Assembly (NCBI GenBank): GCA_030656145.1
Contig: JAUSOF010000069.1
Coordinates: forward strand, 47,480 to 111,479
Length of the DNA stretch: 64,000 nt
Reading direction: 5' to 3'
Source: Pseudomonas sp.
Lineage (GTDB): Bacteria; Pseudomonadota; Gammaproteobacteria; Pseudomonadales; Pseudomonadaceae
Numbering within the stretch: position 1 is the stretch's first letter; the number at the start of each line of letters is the position of its first letter. Below the pieces are notes generated by a model. It was given only the letters and a program-made list of their open reading frames with translations. It did no database searches and was not told the DNA's origin. Made by a program: the position numbers and the translations under genes. Below, piece by piece: positions 20,352 through 28,247 of the stretch.

Positions 20352-22196
20352 TTATGCCGGGTTGTCCTGCGAGATGCAGATGCGGTTGCGGCCCTCGTGC
20401 TTGGCGCGGTAGAGCGTCTGGTCGCAGCGCTCCATCAGGCGTTGCGGTGATTCGCCGCTGCCGGGCTCTGCCACTGCCAGGCCGATGCTCAGCGTCAGGC
20501 AGCCCAGGGGGCTGTCCGGGTGAGCGAGGTGCAGTGTCGCGAGTCGTTGCTGTAGCCGCGAGGCGACATGCAGGCCGCCCTCCAGGCCCGTGTCGGCGAG
20601 GATGATTGCGAATTCCTCGCCGCCGTAGCGGCAGGCACTGTCGCCCTCGCGCTTGAGGCTGGTACGCAAGATGTCTGCAACCTGGCGTAGTGCATCGTCA
20701 CCGGCCAGATGGCCCAAATGATCGTTGTAGCGTTTGAAGTAATCGATATCGATCATCAGCAGGGTCAATGAGGCGCCCTGGCGGCGCAAGCGACGCCACT
20801 CGATGGCAAGTTGGCTGTCGAAAAAACGCCGGTTGTACAAGCCGGTCAAGCCGTCCTGCTGCGACAGGCGCTGCAGTTGTGCTTCGAGTTGCAGGCGTTG
20901 GCTGTTGTCGCGGGTTACCCCAATCAGGTATTCGCGGTTGTTGACCAAGACAAGCTGCGCGCTGATCTCCGCGGCTTGCTCGCTGCCGTCGCGACGGCGC
21001 ATCTTCTGCTGAAAGATGCTCGATAGCTGGTCTTGCTGGGCTTGGCGCACGCCCTCCAGCCAGGCGTGATACCCCGGTAGCAGCTGTTCCGGATCCTGCT
21101 TGAGTAATTCGCGGAAGGCCTCTGCGCTGTAGCCCAGGCTGTTGTGGGTGGCCTGGTTCATGTGCAGGATGTCGCGGTTCTGCGGGTCGATGATGAACAG
21201 GCCGTCGTGGCTGGAGTCGGTCAGGTCGATGACCAGCTGCAGGCGTTCACGGCTGTCGCGCAGTACGTGCTCGATCTGCGCGCGTTGCTCGAGTTCATCG
21301 CTCAGGCGTCGATTACCGACTTGCAGGGCGTTGGCGCGACGGGCGTTGTCGAGTGCCAGGCCAATGGCTGCGACCAGCAGCAGGCTGATGGTCAGGCTGG
21401 CGCCGAGGGCGATCTGCGGTAGCAGCGTGGCCAGGCTTTGCACCAGTTGCGCGGTTGGCTTGAGGCGCAGGGTAAAGCTTTGATTGTTCAACAGATCCAG
21501 CGGCACCTCCTGTTGCAGGGTGTCGAGGGCGTCGGGTTGTTGGTGGCTGTAGATCGGCTGGCCGGCTTCCAGGAGGTAGGCGCTGAAGTTGTGGCTGTCG
21601 GGGTGGTTGAGCAGTTCATCCATCAGCCCCTCGACGCGAAACACCCCTTGCAGAAAGCCATCGAAGACTCGTTCGTTGTGCTCGTTGTGGATATACAGCG
21701 GGGTGTAGAGAATGAAACCGCTGCCGCCCTGGGCCAGGTCAAAGCTGTTGGAGAAGCGTGGTTCGCCCGCGTTTTTGGCCTGTATCGCCAGGTTGAAGTT
21801 AGGGTGCGCAGGGGTCAGGCGAAATTGCTGGGCCGCTTCGTTACCCTGCAGGGGTTCGATCCAGCGCATCCTGAGGTCGGCGTCGAGCCACTGGATGGCC
21901 AGGTAGCCCTTGAAGCGCTTGAGAGAGAAGCGGCTATCGAGCAGCCATTCATCCAGCGGAATGCGCCCGCGATGATTCCACTGCAGAGCAATACGGCGCA
22001 GGTCATCGACCTGCTTGTGCAGGCTGGTTTCCAGTTGCTGTGCAAGGCTGCGCGCCTGGTAGTCGACACGCTCGGCAACGCGCGCCTGTTCGGTGGTCAG
22101 CAGGCGCTGCCAGAGCAGCACGCTGACCAGGCATAGCCCCAAGAGCAATGCCGCGAGTGCCAAGCGTGTCGGCCAGGGGAGTGGAGAGCGCAGCAT
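20352..22196 (-). CDS. diguanylate cyclase with CHASE, PAS and GGDEF domains
   Basis: A 614-residue membrane enzyme predicted to make cyclic di-GMP. An N-terminal helix (about residues 10-30) leads to a periplasmic CHASE-type sensor domain (RFSNSF and FILYTPLYI region, to about residue 240), a second membrane helix near residues 255-280, a PAS domain (GLFIIDPQNRDILHMNQA) and a GGDEF domain. The active motif is GGEEF near residues 524-528, so it should be catalytic, and RxxD (REGD) five residues upstream is an intact inhibitory site. No EAL domain is present. It stands alone. Confidence 0.92.
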   Translation of the reverse strand: MLRSPLPWPTRLALAALLLGLCLVSVLLWQRLLTTEQARVAERVDYQARSLAQQLETSLHKQVDDLRRIALQWNHRGRIPLDEWLLDSRFSLKRFKGYLAIQWLDADLRMRWIEPLQGNEAAQQFRLTPAHPNFNLAIQAKNAGEPRFSNSFDLAQGGSGFILYTPLYIHNEHNERVFDGFLQGVFRVEGLMDELLNHPDSHNFSAYLLEAGQPIYSHQQPDALDTLQQEVPLDLLNNQSFTLRLKPTAQLVQSLATLLPQIALGASLTISLLLVAAIGLALDNARRANALQVGNRRLSDELEQRAQIEHVLRDSRERLQLVIDLTDSSHDGLFIIDPQNRDILHMNQATHNSLGYSAEAFRELLKQDPEQLLPGYHAWLEGVRQAQQDQLSSIFQQKMRRRDGSEQAAEISAQLVLVNNREYLIGVTRDNSQRLQLEAQLQRLSQQDGLTGLYNRRFFDSQLAIEWRRLRRQGASLTLLMIDIDYFKRYNDHLGHLAGDDALRQVADILRTSLKREGDSACRYGGEEFAIILADTGLEGGLHVASRLQQRLATLHLAHPDSPLGCLTLSIGLAVAEPGSGESPQRLMERCDQTLYRAKHEGRNRICISQDNPA

Positions 22197-22262
22197 AGGC
22201 AGGATCCGCAGGGGGTCGGCTTATTTCATAGCACAGCGCCGGTTCACTGCGCCAGCACCCGT

Positions 22263-22712
22263 TCAGCGTAGCGCGAGGATGGTCGTCCACTGCTCGGCGC
22301 TGACCGGCATCACCGACAGGCGACTGCCTTTATGTACCAGGGGGAGTTCCTGCAAGGCGTTCAGCGTCTTCAATTCAGCCAGCGGAATGATCCGGCTGAA
22401 GGCTTCAACAAAGGCTACATCGACCGCGCTCCAGGGGTTTTTCTCGCTGCTGGCCTTGGCCGCGAAGTAATGGCTGTGTGGGTCGAGTGCCGTTGGGTCG
22501 GCATAGGCGGCTCTGCTGATGCTGGCGATGCCTGCGATGCCCGGCTCAGGGCAGCTTGAATGGTAAAAGAAGAAAAGATCACCGCTTTGCATGCCGCGCA
22601 AAAAATTGCGCGCCTGATAATTGCGTACGCCATCCCAGCGGGTTTGACCGAGACGCTGCAAGTCATGAATCGATAGTTCGTCGGGTTCCGACTTCATCAG
22701 CCAATAAGGCAT
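22263..22712 (-). CDS. EVE domain-containing protein
   Basis: A 149-residue protein consisting of a single EVE domain, a PUA-like fold that reads modified bases in nucleic acids. The typical opening MPYWLMKSEPDELS, the RNYQARNFLRGM block and the DLFFFYHS strand are present. Some EVE proteins act with restriction systems, but stand-alone versions like this one are widespread in proteobacteria with no settled role. No restriction or toxin gene is nearby. Confidence 0.9.
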   Translation of the reverse strand: MPYWLMKSEPDELSIHDLQRLGQTRWDGVRNYQARNFLRGMQSGDLFFFYHSSCPEPGIAGIASISRAAYADPTALDPHSHYFAAKASSEKNPWSAVDVAFVEAFSRIIPLAELKTLNALQELPLVHKGSRLSVMPVSAEQWTTILALR

Positions 22713-22910
22713 GAACTTTGCTCCGTTAAGTCTGTCTTTGCTGCGTGCCGATGAGCGTACACGCAGCGGGCGACCGTATGGCGCTAGGAGTTGGCTGGTT
22801 GTCAGTGCAGGCAGAGCATGCCGGCCTTGGCTCCAGGCAGTTTGTAAGGCCGATAATAATAAAGCAGCCGGTCTACCGTGCGCAGCATGCCTTGAGGGAG
22901 GAGGCAGCCA

Positions 22911-23042
22911 ATGAAACGCAAACCAGATTTACTGTGGGTATTAGTTATTTTGTTCAGTCTTGGGGTGGTTACTACCGGTTACACCCAGAGCCAATGGGAG
23001 CGCCAGGGCGATATGCCTGTCAACGTCCTCCAGCAACCTTGA
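22911..23042 (+). CDS. small single-pass membrane protein, 43 residues
   Basis: A short open frame with a strong GGAGGAGG ribosome site at about 22897-22904, seven bases before the ATG. The peptide starts with a positive KRKPD, then one hydrophobic helix (LLWVLVILFSLGVVTT, residues 7-22), then a polar tail of about 20 residues that ends at a TGA. This is a classical N-in small membrane protein. A similar short protein next to fau is, from memory, conserved in other Pseudomonas. Function unknown. It converges on fau with a gap of about 55 bases. Confidence 0.7.
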   Translation: MKRKPDLLWVLVILFSLGVVTTGYTQSQWERQGDMPVNVLQQP

Positions 23043-23096
23043 TCTGCGTGCTCGATACGCTGTGTGCCGCACGGCTCGCGGCGCCGCCAGCACGGC

Positions 23097-23693
23097 TCAG
23101 TACCACGCCCTGTCCGTCACCGTCGCCTTGAGCGGCACATCCCAGCTGGCCAGTGCCAGCCGATCCACCTGCTGACACTCATGCGCAAGGCCCAGTAACG
23201 TCGGGTTGTGCCACTTTTTGCGCACCCCGCGATACGCCAGGCTGCGGTCATAAAAGCCGCCGCCCATGCCGATGCGCCCACCATGGCGGTCGAAGCCGAC
23301 CAGTGGCAGCAGCACCAGATCCAGTGCCCATACCTTGCGTTGCTGGGCGCGATTGTGGATTGGCTCGGGGATGCGGAAGCGATTGGGTTTCATGATTTCG
23401 TGCGGGCGCACGCGCTGAAACACCATCTTGGTGCGTGGCCAGGGGTTGAGTACCGGCAGGTAGGTGGCTTTGCCGCGGCGCTGAGCGGCGCGTAACAGTG
23501 GCCGAGGGTCGATCTCACCATCGTTTGGCAGGTACAGGGCAATGTGTCTGGCGCGGCGAAACAACGGGTGTTGCGCCAATTGCCGATACAGCTGCATGGC
23601 GGCGCGGTGTTGCGCCTGATTACTCAGGGCTCTGCGCTTTTGCCGCAGCAGGCGGCGTAGTTGCGGGCGGGTCAGGCGTGTGGAGTCGAGCAT
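23097..23693 (-). CDS. fau: 5-formyltetrahydrofolate cyclo-ligase
   Basis: A 198-residue ATP-dependent enzyme (YgfA/MTHFS) that converts 5-formyl-THF to 5,10-methenyl-THF, recycling folate and implicated in persister formation in E. coli. The ATP site GRIGMGGGFYDRSLA lies near residues 140-155 and the N-terminal arginine-rich RRLLRQKRRALS helix is standard. It lies directly downstream of 6S RNA and zapA on the same strand, the widely conserved zapA-ssrS-fau order, and is probably partly co-transcribed with 6S RNA. Confidence 0.95.
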   Translation of the reverse strand: MLDSTRLTRPQLRRLLRQKRRALSNQAQHRAAMQLYRQLAQHPLFRRARHIALYLPNDGEIDPRPLLRAAQRRGKATYLPVLNPWPRTKMVFQRVRPHEIMKPNRFRIPEPIHNRAQQRKVWALDLVLLPLVGFDRHGGRIGMGGGFYDRSLAYRGVRKKWHNPTLLGLAHECQQVDRLALASWDVPLKATVTDRAWY

Positions 23694-23750
23694 GATCAGA
23701 CGTGAAGCCCGTTGTCGGCAAAGGACCGCAACCGCAGCTGTGAAAAAAAG

Positions 23751-23927
23751 ACTCCCCGACGTGCCGCTGTCGGCTTAGCCCTTGAACCCGAAAGTTCAAG
23801 GTGGAGGTTGCAGGAGGCGTTAAGGCTTTCCGTCAGGCGGACATGCACACCGGCCCCGTCATGCAACCCCCAGGTTTGTGCGTATCGGCTCAGGGACATC
23901 ACCAACTGGCGCACACTCCAGGGAGCG
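23751..23927 (-). ncRNA. ssrS: 6S RNA (SsrS)
   Basis: About 177 bases between zapA and fau on the minus strand. The region contains the highly conserved 6S blocks, including GCCGATACGCACAAAC, GTGCATGTCCGC and the hairpin CTTGAACTTTCGGGTTCAAG (around 23779-23798), and its ends can form the closing stem (CTCCC near the 5' end with GGGAG near the 3' end). A T tract follows at 23743-23749. 6S RNA mimics an open promoter and sequesters the RNA polymerase sigma-70 holoenzyme in stationary phase. Exact ends are estimated from the -10 box and the closing stem. Confidence 0.9.
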
Positions 23928-23933
23928 GTGGCC

Positions 23934-23939
23934 AGTATA
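23934..23939 (-). promoter_or_regulatory. -10 box of the 6S RNA promoter
   Basis: TATACT on the minus strand, six to eight bases before the estimated 5' end of 6S RNA and just downstream of the zapA stop codon. Five of six consensus positions match; no clear -35 box was identified. Confidence 0.55.
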
Positions 23940-23960
23940 CCTGAATCCACAGCGCTGCAA

Positions 23961-24275
23961 TCAGCGAGGTTGTTCATCGTCATCGTTGGCCAGCGCATGA
24001 TCGACGCGTTCGAGCAAGTCGCGCATATGGTCCCGGGTCGAGGTTGTGTGCTGATCCAGGTTCTGCTGTTTGTGCAGCAGGTCATGGGTGATATTCAGTG
24101 CGGCCATTACGGCGATGCGGTCGGAGCCGATGACTTTGCCGCCGCTGCGGATCTCACGCATCTTGCCGTCCAGATAGCGTGCAGCGCTTTCCAGGTTGCT
24201 GTGTTCGTGTGGTGGACAGGCGATGCAATATTCTTTGTCCAGAATGTGCACGGTAACGGTATTCGACTGGGTCAT
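23961..24275 (-). CDS. zapA: cell division protein ZapA
   Basis: A 104-residue ZapA, which cross-links FtsZ protofilaments and stabilises the Z ring. The N-terminal beta-rich domain contains VTVHILDKEYCIACP, followed by LESAARYLDGKMREIR and the ALNITHDLL helix leading to a C-terminal coiled coil. Its ATG overlaps the stop of the upstream zapB-like gene (ATGA), so the two division-related genes are translationally coupled. Confidence 0.92.
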   Translation of the reverse strand: MTQSNTVTVHILDKEYCIACPPHEHSNLESAARYLDGKMREIRSGGKVIGSDRIAVMAALNITHDLLHKQQNLDQHTTSTRDHMRDLLERVDHALANDDDEQPR

Positions 24276-24481
24276 GAGTCCTGCTCCAGGGCTTTGAGGC
24301 GCGAAATCATTGATTCGACCTTGTGCCGGGCCATTTCGTTCTTTTCGATTAGATGGGCGCGCTCCTCACGCCAGGCCTTTTCATTTGCCAGGAGAACCCG
24401 GTTCTGGGCCTTGAGCTGCTCGACGCGCTGGATCAGTTGGTCCAGCTTGGTCGTGAGGGCATGCAGGTCGACGTCTTCCAT
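24272..24481 (-). CDS. TIGR02449/ZapB-like coiled-coil protein
   Basis: A 69-residue protein that is almost entirely a coiled coil with heptad leucines (LTTKLDQLIQRVEQLKAQN). Size, composition and its overlap with zapA match the TIGR02449 family, thought to be a ZapB-like partner in cell division. It is the first gene of the zapB-zapA-6S-fau run and is divergent from the UPF0149 gene. Family assignment is good; direct ZapB function is inferred. Confidence 0.8.
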   Translation of the reverse strand: MEDVDLHALTTKLDQLIQRVEQLKAQNRVLLANEKAWREERAHLIEKNEMARHKVESMISRLKALEQDS

Positions 24482-24581
24482 GGGGTCTCGCTAGGGCAAG
24501 GATTGACCGGACTGTATAGGCTTGTACCTGAGAGAGGTCAAACCGTGCGCCTGCCTTGGATGGTCTTGGCGCGCCTGCCGG

Positions 24582-24590
24582 TGCTAGGAT
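24582..24590 (+). promoter_or_regulatory. extended -10 promoter of the UPF0149-pepP-ubi cluster
   Basis: TGCTAGGAT, i.e. TGn followed by TAGGAT, lies 46 bases before the first ATG. The string GTGCTAGGATACG recurs before ftsY, and an extended -10 would explain the lack of a good -35 box. Confidence 0.4.
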
Positions 24591-24636
24591 ACGAGGCCTT
24601 ATTCTAGTGATTGCGCCGCTTGGCGCCTAGTGATCT

Positions 24637-25191
24637 ATGCCAACTTCAAGTTCTCCTTACACCGCATTTGCCACGCTGCTCGCCAGCAGTGGACATCCCG
24701 TTTCCCCTGCCGAGTTGCATGGCCTGCTGCTGGGCCGCAGCTGTGCTGGCGCCGGCTTCGATCTCGACGCCTGGCTGGTGGACGCCGCCGAACTGCTCGG
24801 CGGTGCGCCGCAGGATAACGTGCGCCAGGCGCTGATCGGCTTGCAGGAGATGGTTAAGGGTGAGTTGTGCGGTGACGACGTTACGGTCGTACTGCTGCTG
24901 CCTTCTGATGAGGCACCGTTAGCCGAGCGGGCTGCAGCCATTGGTCAGTGGTGCCAGGGCTTTCTCGGTGGTTTTGGCTTGACTGCGCGTGACAGCGCGC
25001 TGAGTGCCGAGGCCATGGAAGTGTTGCAGGATCTATCGGCCATCGCCCAGGTGCAGAATGCCCTGGAAGAGTCGGAAGATGGCGAGAACGACTACATGGA
25101 AGTGATGGAGTACCTGCGGGTTGCTCCGTTGCTGCTCTTCAGTGAGTGCGCCAAACCTGTAGCGGCGGCTGCCAAACCGTCGCTGCACTGA
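24637..25191 (+). CDS. UPF0149/YecA-YgfB family protein
   Basis: A 184-residue acidic protein of the YgfB/UPF0149 family, with [12 protein letters not shown] near residues 20-31 and the C-terminal DLSAIAQV and [16 protein letters not shown] segments. In P. aeruginosa, YgfB has been reported to influence ampDh3 expression and beta-lactam susceptibility by counteracting AlpA; whether that holds here is not shown. It lacks the SEC-type zinc tail of some YecA proteins. It is first in a run with pepP and ubiH with a 34-base gap. Confidence 0.85.
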   Translation: MPTSSSPYTAFATLLASSGHPVSPAELHGLLLGRSCAGAGFDLDAWLVDAAELLGGAPQDNVRQALIGLQEMVKGELCGDDVTVVLLLPSDEAPLAERAAAIGQWCQGFLGGFGLTARDSALSAEAMEVLQDLSAIAQVQNALEESEDGENDYMEVMEYLRVAPLLLFSECAKPVAAAAKPSLH

Positions 25192-25225
25192 TTTTTTACG
25201 CAATAGAAATGGACCCAGTCTGCCC

Positions 25226-26560
25226 ATGATCAGCATCCCCAAGTCGGAATACGCCCGTCGGCGCAAGGCGCTGATGGCGCAGATGGAACCCAACAGCATC
25301 GCCATTCTGCCGGCGGCGCAGGTGTACATCCGTAATCGCGATGTCGAGCACGTGTACCGCCAGGACAGCGACTTTCAGTACCTCTCCGGCTTTCCCGAGC
25401 CGCAGGCGGTGATCGCGTTGATTCCGGGTCGCGAGCATGGCGAGTACGTGCTGTTCTGCCGCGAGCGTGATCCTGAGCGCGAGCTGTGGGATGGCCTGCG
25501 TGCTGGTCAGGACGGCGCGATTAGCCAGTACGGCGCCGATGATGCCTTCCCGATTGGCGACATCGACGACATCCTTCCCGGGTTGATCGAGGGTCGCGAG
25601 CGGGTGTACTACGCCATGGGCACCAACCAGGAGTTCGATCGCCATCTGATGGACTGGATCAATGTGATTCGCTCCAAGGCGCGTCAGGGTGCGCAGCCGC
25701 CAAATGAGTTCGTCGCCCTCGACCATCTGTTGCATGACATGCGTCTGTATAAGTCGGCCGCCGAGGTCAAGGTGATGAAAGAGGCCGCGCAGATTTCCGC
25801 GCGCGCCCACATCCGCGCCATGCAGGCCAGCCGTGCCGGGTTGCATGAGTTTCATCTGGAAGCCGAGCTGGATTACGAGTTCCGCAAGGGCGGGGCGAAG
25901 ATGCCGGCCTACGGCTCGATAGTGGCGGCCGGCAAAAATGCCTGCATCCTGCACTATCGCGAGAACGATGCGCCGCTCAAGGACGGCGATCTGGTGCTGA
26001 TCGACGCTGGCTGTGAGATCGACTGCTATGCCAGCGATATCACGCGCTGCTTCCCGGTCAACGGCCGGTTTTCGCCGGAGCAGAAGGCTATTTACGAGCT
26101 GGTGCTGGCGGCCAACGAGGAAGCCTTCAAGCACATCGGTCCCGGCAAGCACTGGAACGAAGCCCATGAGGCTACGGTGCGGGTGATTACTGCCGGGCTG
26201 GTCGAGTTGGGTCTGCTGCAGGGCGAGGTCGATGAGCTGATCGCTGCTGAGGCCTACAAGCCTTTCTACATGCACCGCGCCGGCCACTGGCTGGGCATGG
26301 ATGTGCACGATGTCGGCGACTATAAGGTCGGTGGTGAATGGCGGGTGTTGGAAGTCGGTATGGCCATGACTGTCGAGCCGGGCATTTACATCGCCGTGAA
26401 CAATACCGACGTGGCGAAGAAATGGCGCGGCATCGGCGTGCGCATCGAAGATGACGTGGTCGTGACCAAAAACGGTTGTGAGGTGCTGACTCTGGGTGTG
26501 CCGAAATCCGTCGACGAGATCGAGGCGCTGATGGCTGCCGCGCCGACAGTGGCGGCCTGA
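25226..26560 (+). CDS. pepP: Xaa-Pro aminopeptidase P
   Basis: A 444-residue dimanganese M24 aminopeptidase that removes N-terminal residues preceding proline. The N-terminal AMP_N domain covers about residues 1-170. The pita-bread catalytic domain has metal ligands in LIDAGCEIDCYASDITR (two Asp), HRAGHWLGMDVHD (His), TVEPGIYI (Glu) and RIEDDVVVT (Glu). The pepP-ubiH-ubiI order is shared with E. coli. The gene is four bases from ubiH, so translation is probably coupled. Confidence 0.96.
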   Translation: MISIPKSEYARRRKALMAQMEPNSIAILPAAQVYIRNRDVEHVYRQDSDFQYLSGFPEPQAVIALIPGREHGEYVLFCRERDPERELWDGLRAGQDGAISQYGADDAFPIGDIDDILPGLIEGRERVYYAMGTNQEFDRHLMDWINVIRSKARQGAQPPNEFVALDHLLHDMRLYKSAAEVKVMKEAAQISARAHIRAMQASRAGLHEFHLEAELDYEFRKGGAKMPAYGSIVAAGKNACILHYRENDAPLKDGDLVLIDAGCEIDCYASDITRCFPVNGRFSPEQKAIYELVLAANEEAFKHIGPGKHWNEAHEATVRVITAGLVELGLLQGEVDELIAAEAYKPFYMHRAGHWLGMDVHDVGDYKVGGEWRVLEVGMAMTVEPGIYIAVNNTDVAKKWRGIGVRIEDDVVVTKNGCEVLTLGVPKSVDEIEALMAAAPTVAA

Positions 26561-26564
26561 GCCC

Positions 26565-27752
26565 ATGCAACGAGTCGATCTGGCAATTATTGGTGGCGGC
26601 CTGGTCGGTGCCAGTTTGGCCTTGGCCCTGCAGGCAGAGGGCAAGGCGCGCGGCTGGCGGATCAGCCTGGTCGAGCCTTTCGCGCCAGGCGAAGGCTACC
26701 AGCCGAGCTACGATGCGCGCTCCACCGCACTGTCCTATGGCACCCGGCTGATTTATCAGCGTTTAGGTCTGTGGCAGGCCATCAGCGAGCGCGCCGAACC
26801 GATTCGGCAGATTCACGTTTCCGACCGTGGTCGCTTTGCCGCGGCGCGCTTGAGCGCCGAGGAGGAGGGCGTGCCCGCGCTGGGTTATGTGGTGGAAAAC
26901 GCCTGGTTAGGTCAGTGCCTGTGGCGGGCCCTGGATCCGCAGGTAGTCAGTTGGCGCACCCCGGCGCAGGTCACGCGCCTGGACGCGCAGGAAAACGGTT
27001 ATCGACTGACCCTGGATGATGAGTCCAGCCTTACGTGCGACCTGGCGATTCTGGCCGATGGTGGCCGCTCCGGTCTGCGTGAGCAGTTGAGTATCGGTGT
27101 CAGCCACAGGCCCTATGGCCAGAGTGCGCTGATTGCCAATATCAGTGCGCAGGACGATCACCGCGGCTTGGCTTTCGAGCGGTTTACCGAAGATGGACCG
27201 ATGGCCATGCTGCCGCTGGCGGACAAACGTTGCGCCTTGGTCTGGACCCGCTCAACTGCCGACGCCGAGCGCTTGCTGCAGCTGGATGACGCACGTTTTC
27301 TCGACGAGTTGCAGCAGGCCTTTGGTTATCGCCTCGGCGCCTTGCACCAGGTTGGCGCGCGCCACCTTTACCCGCTGGCGTTGACTGCTGCCGAAGAGCA
27401 GGTGCGTTCCCATCTGGTGGTGCTCGGTAATGCCGCGCACAGCCTGCATCCGATTGCCGGCCAAGGCTACAACCTGTCCCTGCGCGATACCCTGGCGTTG
27501 GCCGAGGCGCTCCTGGCCAGTAGTGCGCCGTTGGGCGACCTGGCGACCTTGCAGGGCTATCTGCAACGGCAGTTGGCCGATCAGCAGTTGACCGTGGGCT
27601 TCTCTGATCAGGTCACCCGACTATTCAGCAGCGGCCAGCCGCTGCTGGCGGCCGGGCGCGGCCTTGGTCTAATGGGCCTGGATCTGCTGCCACCGGCCAA
27701 ACGCTGGTTTGCGCGCCAGGCCATGGGCCTGGGCACCCGTATGGAGCGCTAG
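26565..27752 (+). CDS. ubiH: 2-octaprenyl-6-methoxyphenol hydroxylase UbiH
   Basis: A 395-residue FAD-dependent monooxygenase that hydroxylates the ubiquinone ring (C1 position) aerobically. It has the N-terminal GGGLVGASLALALQ dinucleotide motif at residues 8-21, the DG motif (LADGGRSGLREQL) near residue 165, and the GD-type motif GNAAHSLHPIAGQGYNL near residue 287. It acts with UbiI and UbiF-type hydroxylases in the soluble Ubi complex. It lies between pepP and the DUF4442 gene with gaps of only a few bases. Confidence 0.93.
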   Translation: MQRVDLAIIGGGLVGASLALALQAEGKARGWRISLVEPFAPGEGYQPSYDARSTALSYGTRLIYQRLGLWQAISERAEPIRQIHVSDRGRFAAARLSAEEEGVPALGYVVENAWLGQCLWRALDPQVVSWRTPAQVTRLDAQENGYRLTLDDESSLTCDLAILADGGRSGLREQLSIGVSHRPYGQSALIANISAQDDHRGLAFERFTEDGPMAMLPLADKRCALVWTRSTADAERLLQLDDARFLDELQQAFGYRLGALHQVGARHLYPLALTAAEEQVRSHLVVLGNAAHSLHPIAGQGYNLSLRDTLALAEALLASSAPLGDLATLQGYLQRQLADQQLTVGFSDQVTRLFSSGQPLLAAGRGLGLMGLDLLPPAKRWFARQAMGLGTRMER

Positions 27753-27755
27753 GCA

Positions 27756-28238
27756 ATGACTGCTCGTCGATTGGCCCGCAAGGCGCGCTTGCTGCGCTGG
27801 GCGATGAATATCTATCCGCCCTATTTGGGTGCCGGCGTATGGGTGCGGCATATCAGCGCGGACTTCCGCCATGTGCAGGTCAAAATGGGCCTTGGCTGGT
27901 ACAACCGAAATTACGTGGGCACCCAGTTCGGTGGCAGCCTGTACTCGATGACCGACCCGTTTTTCATGCTGATGCTGATGGAGAATCTCGGGCGCGATTA
28001 TATCGTCTGGGACAAGGCCGCCAGCATCGACTTCATCGCGCCGGGCAAGGGCTCCGTGTACGCTGACTTCAGTGTTGGCTGCGAGTTGTTGCAGGAAATT
28101 CGTACGCAGACGGCCAGCGGTGAAAAGTACCTGCCCGAGTTGCAGGTCGAGGTGCGTGACGGCACCGGAACCCTGGTGGCGCGGGTACACAAGACGTTGT
28201 ACGTGCGGCTCAAACCCCGCGCCCGACAGGCAGCTTAA
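27756..28238 (+). CDS. DUF4442 hotdog-fold protein (thioesterase-like)
   Basis: A 160-residue protein of the DUF4442 family, which has a hotdog fold like acyl-CoA thioesterases. Conserved-looking segments include NYVGTQFGGSLYSMTDPFFM around residues 50-69, where thioesterases hold the active-site helix, and KAASIDFIAPGKG. Its substrate is not known. It is wedged between ubiH and ubiI with gaps of three and nine bases, so it is certainly in the same transcript, and a role in handling lipid or aromatic intermediates is possible but unproven. Confidence 0.8.
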   Translation: MTARRLARKARLLRWAMNIYPPYLGAGVWVRHISADFRHVQVKMGLGWYNRNYVGTQFGGSLYSMTDPFFMLMLMENLGRDYIVWDKAASIDFIAPGKGSVYADFSVGCELLQEIRTQTASGEKYLPELQVEVRDGTGTLVARVHKTLYVRLKPRARQAA

Positions 28239-28247
28239 GGAATCAAC

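Noticed and set aside
22263..22712. EVE-domain protein as part of a defence system
   Set aside because: No restriction, methylase or nuclease gene is adjacent; the stand-alone EVE protein is a widespread housekeeping-type gene.
25196..26644. A 482-codon open frame antisense to pepP
   Set aside because: Fully covered by pepP, whose catalytic motifs are intact; no family resemblance in the antisense translation.
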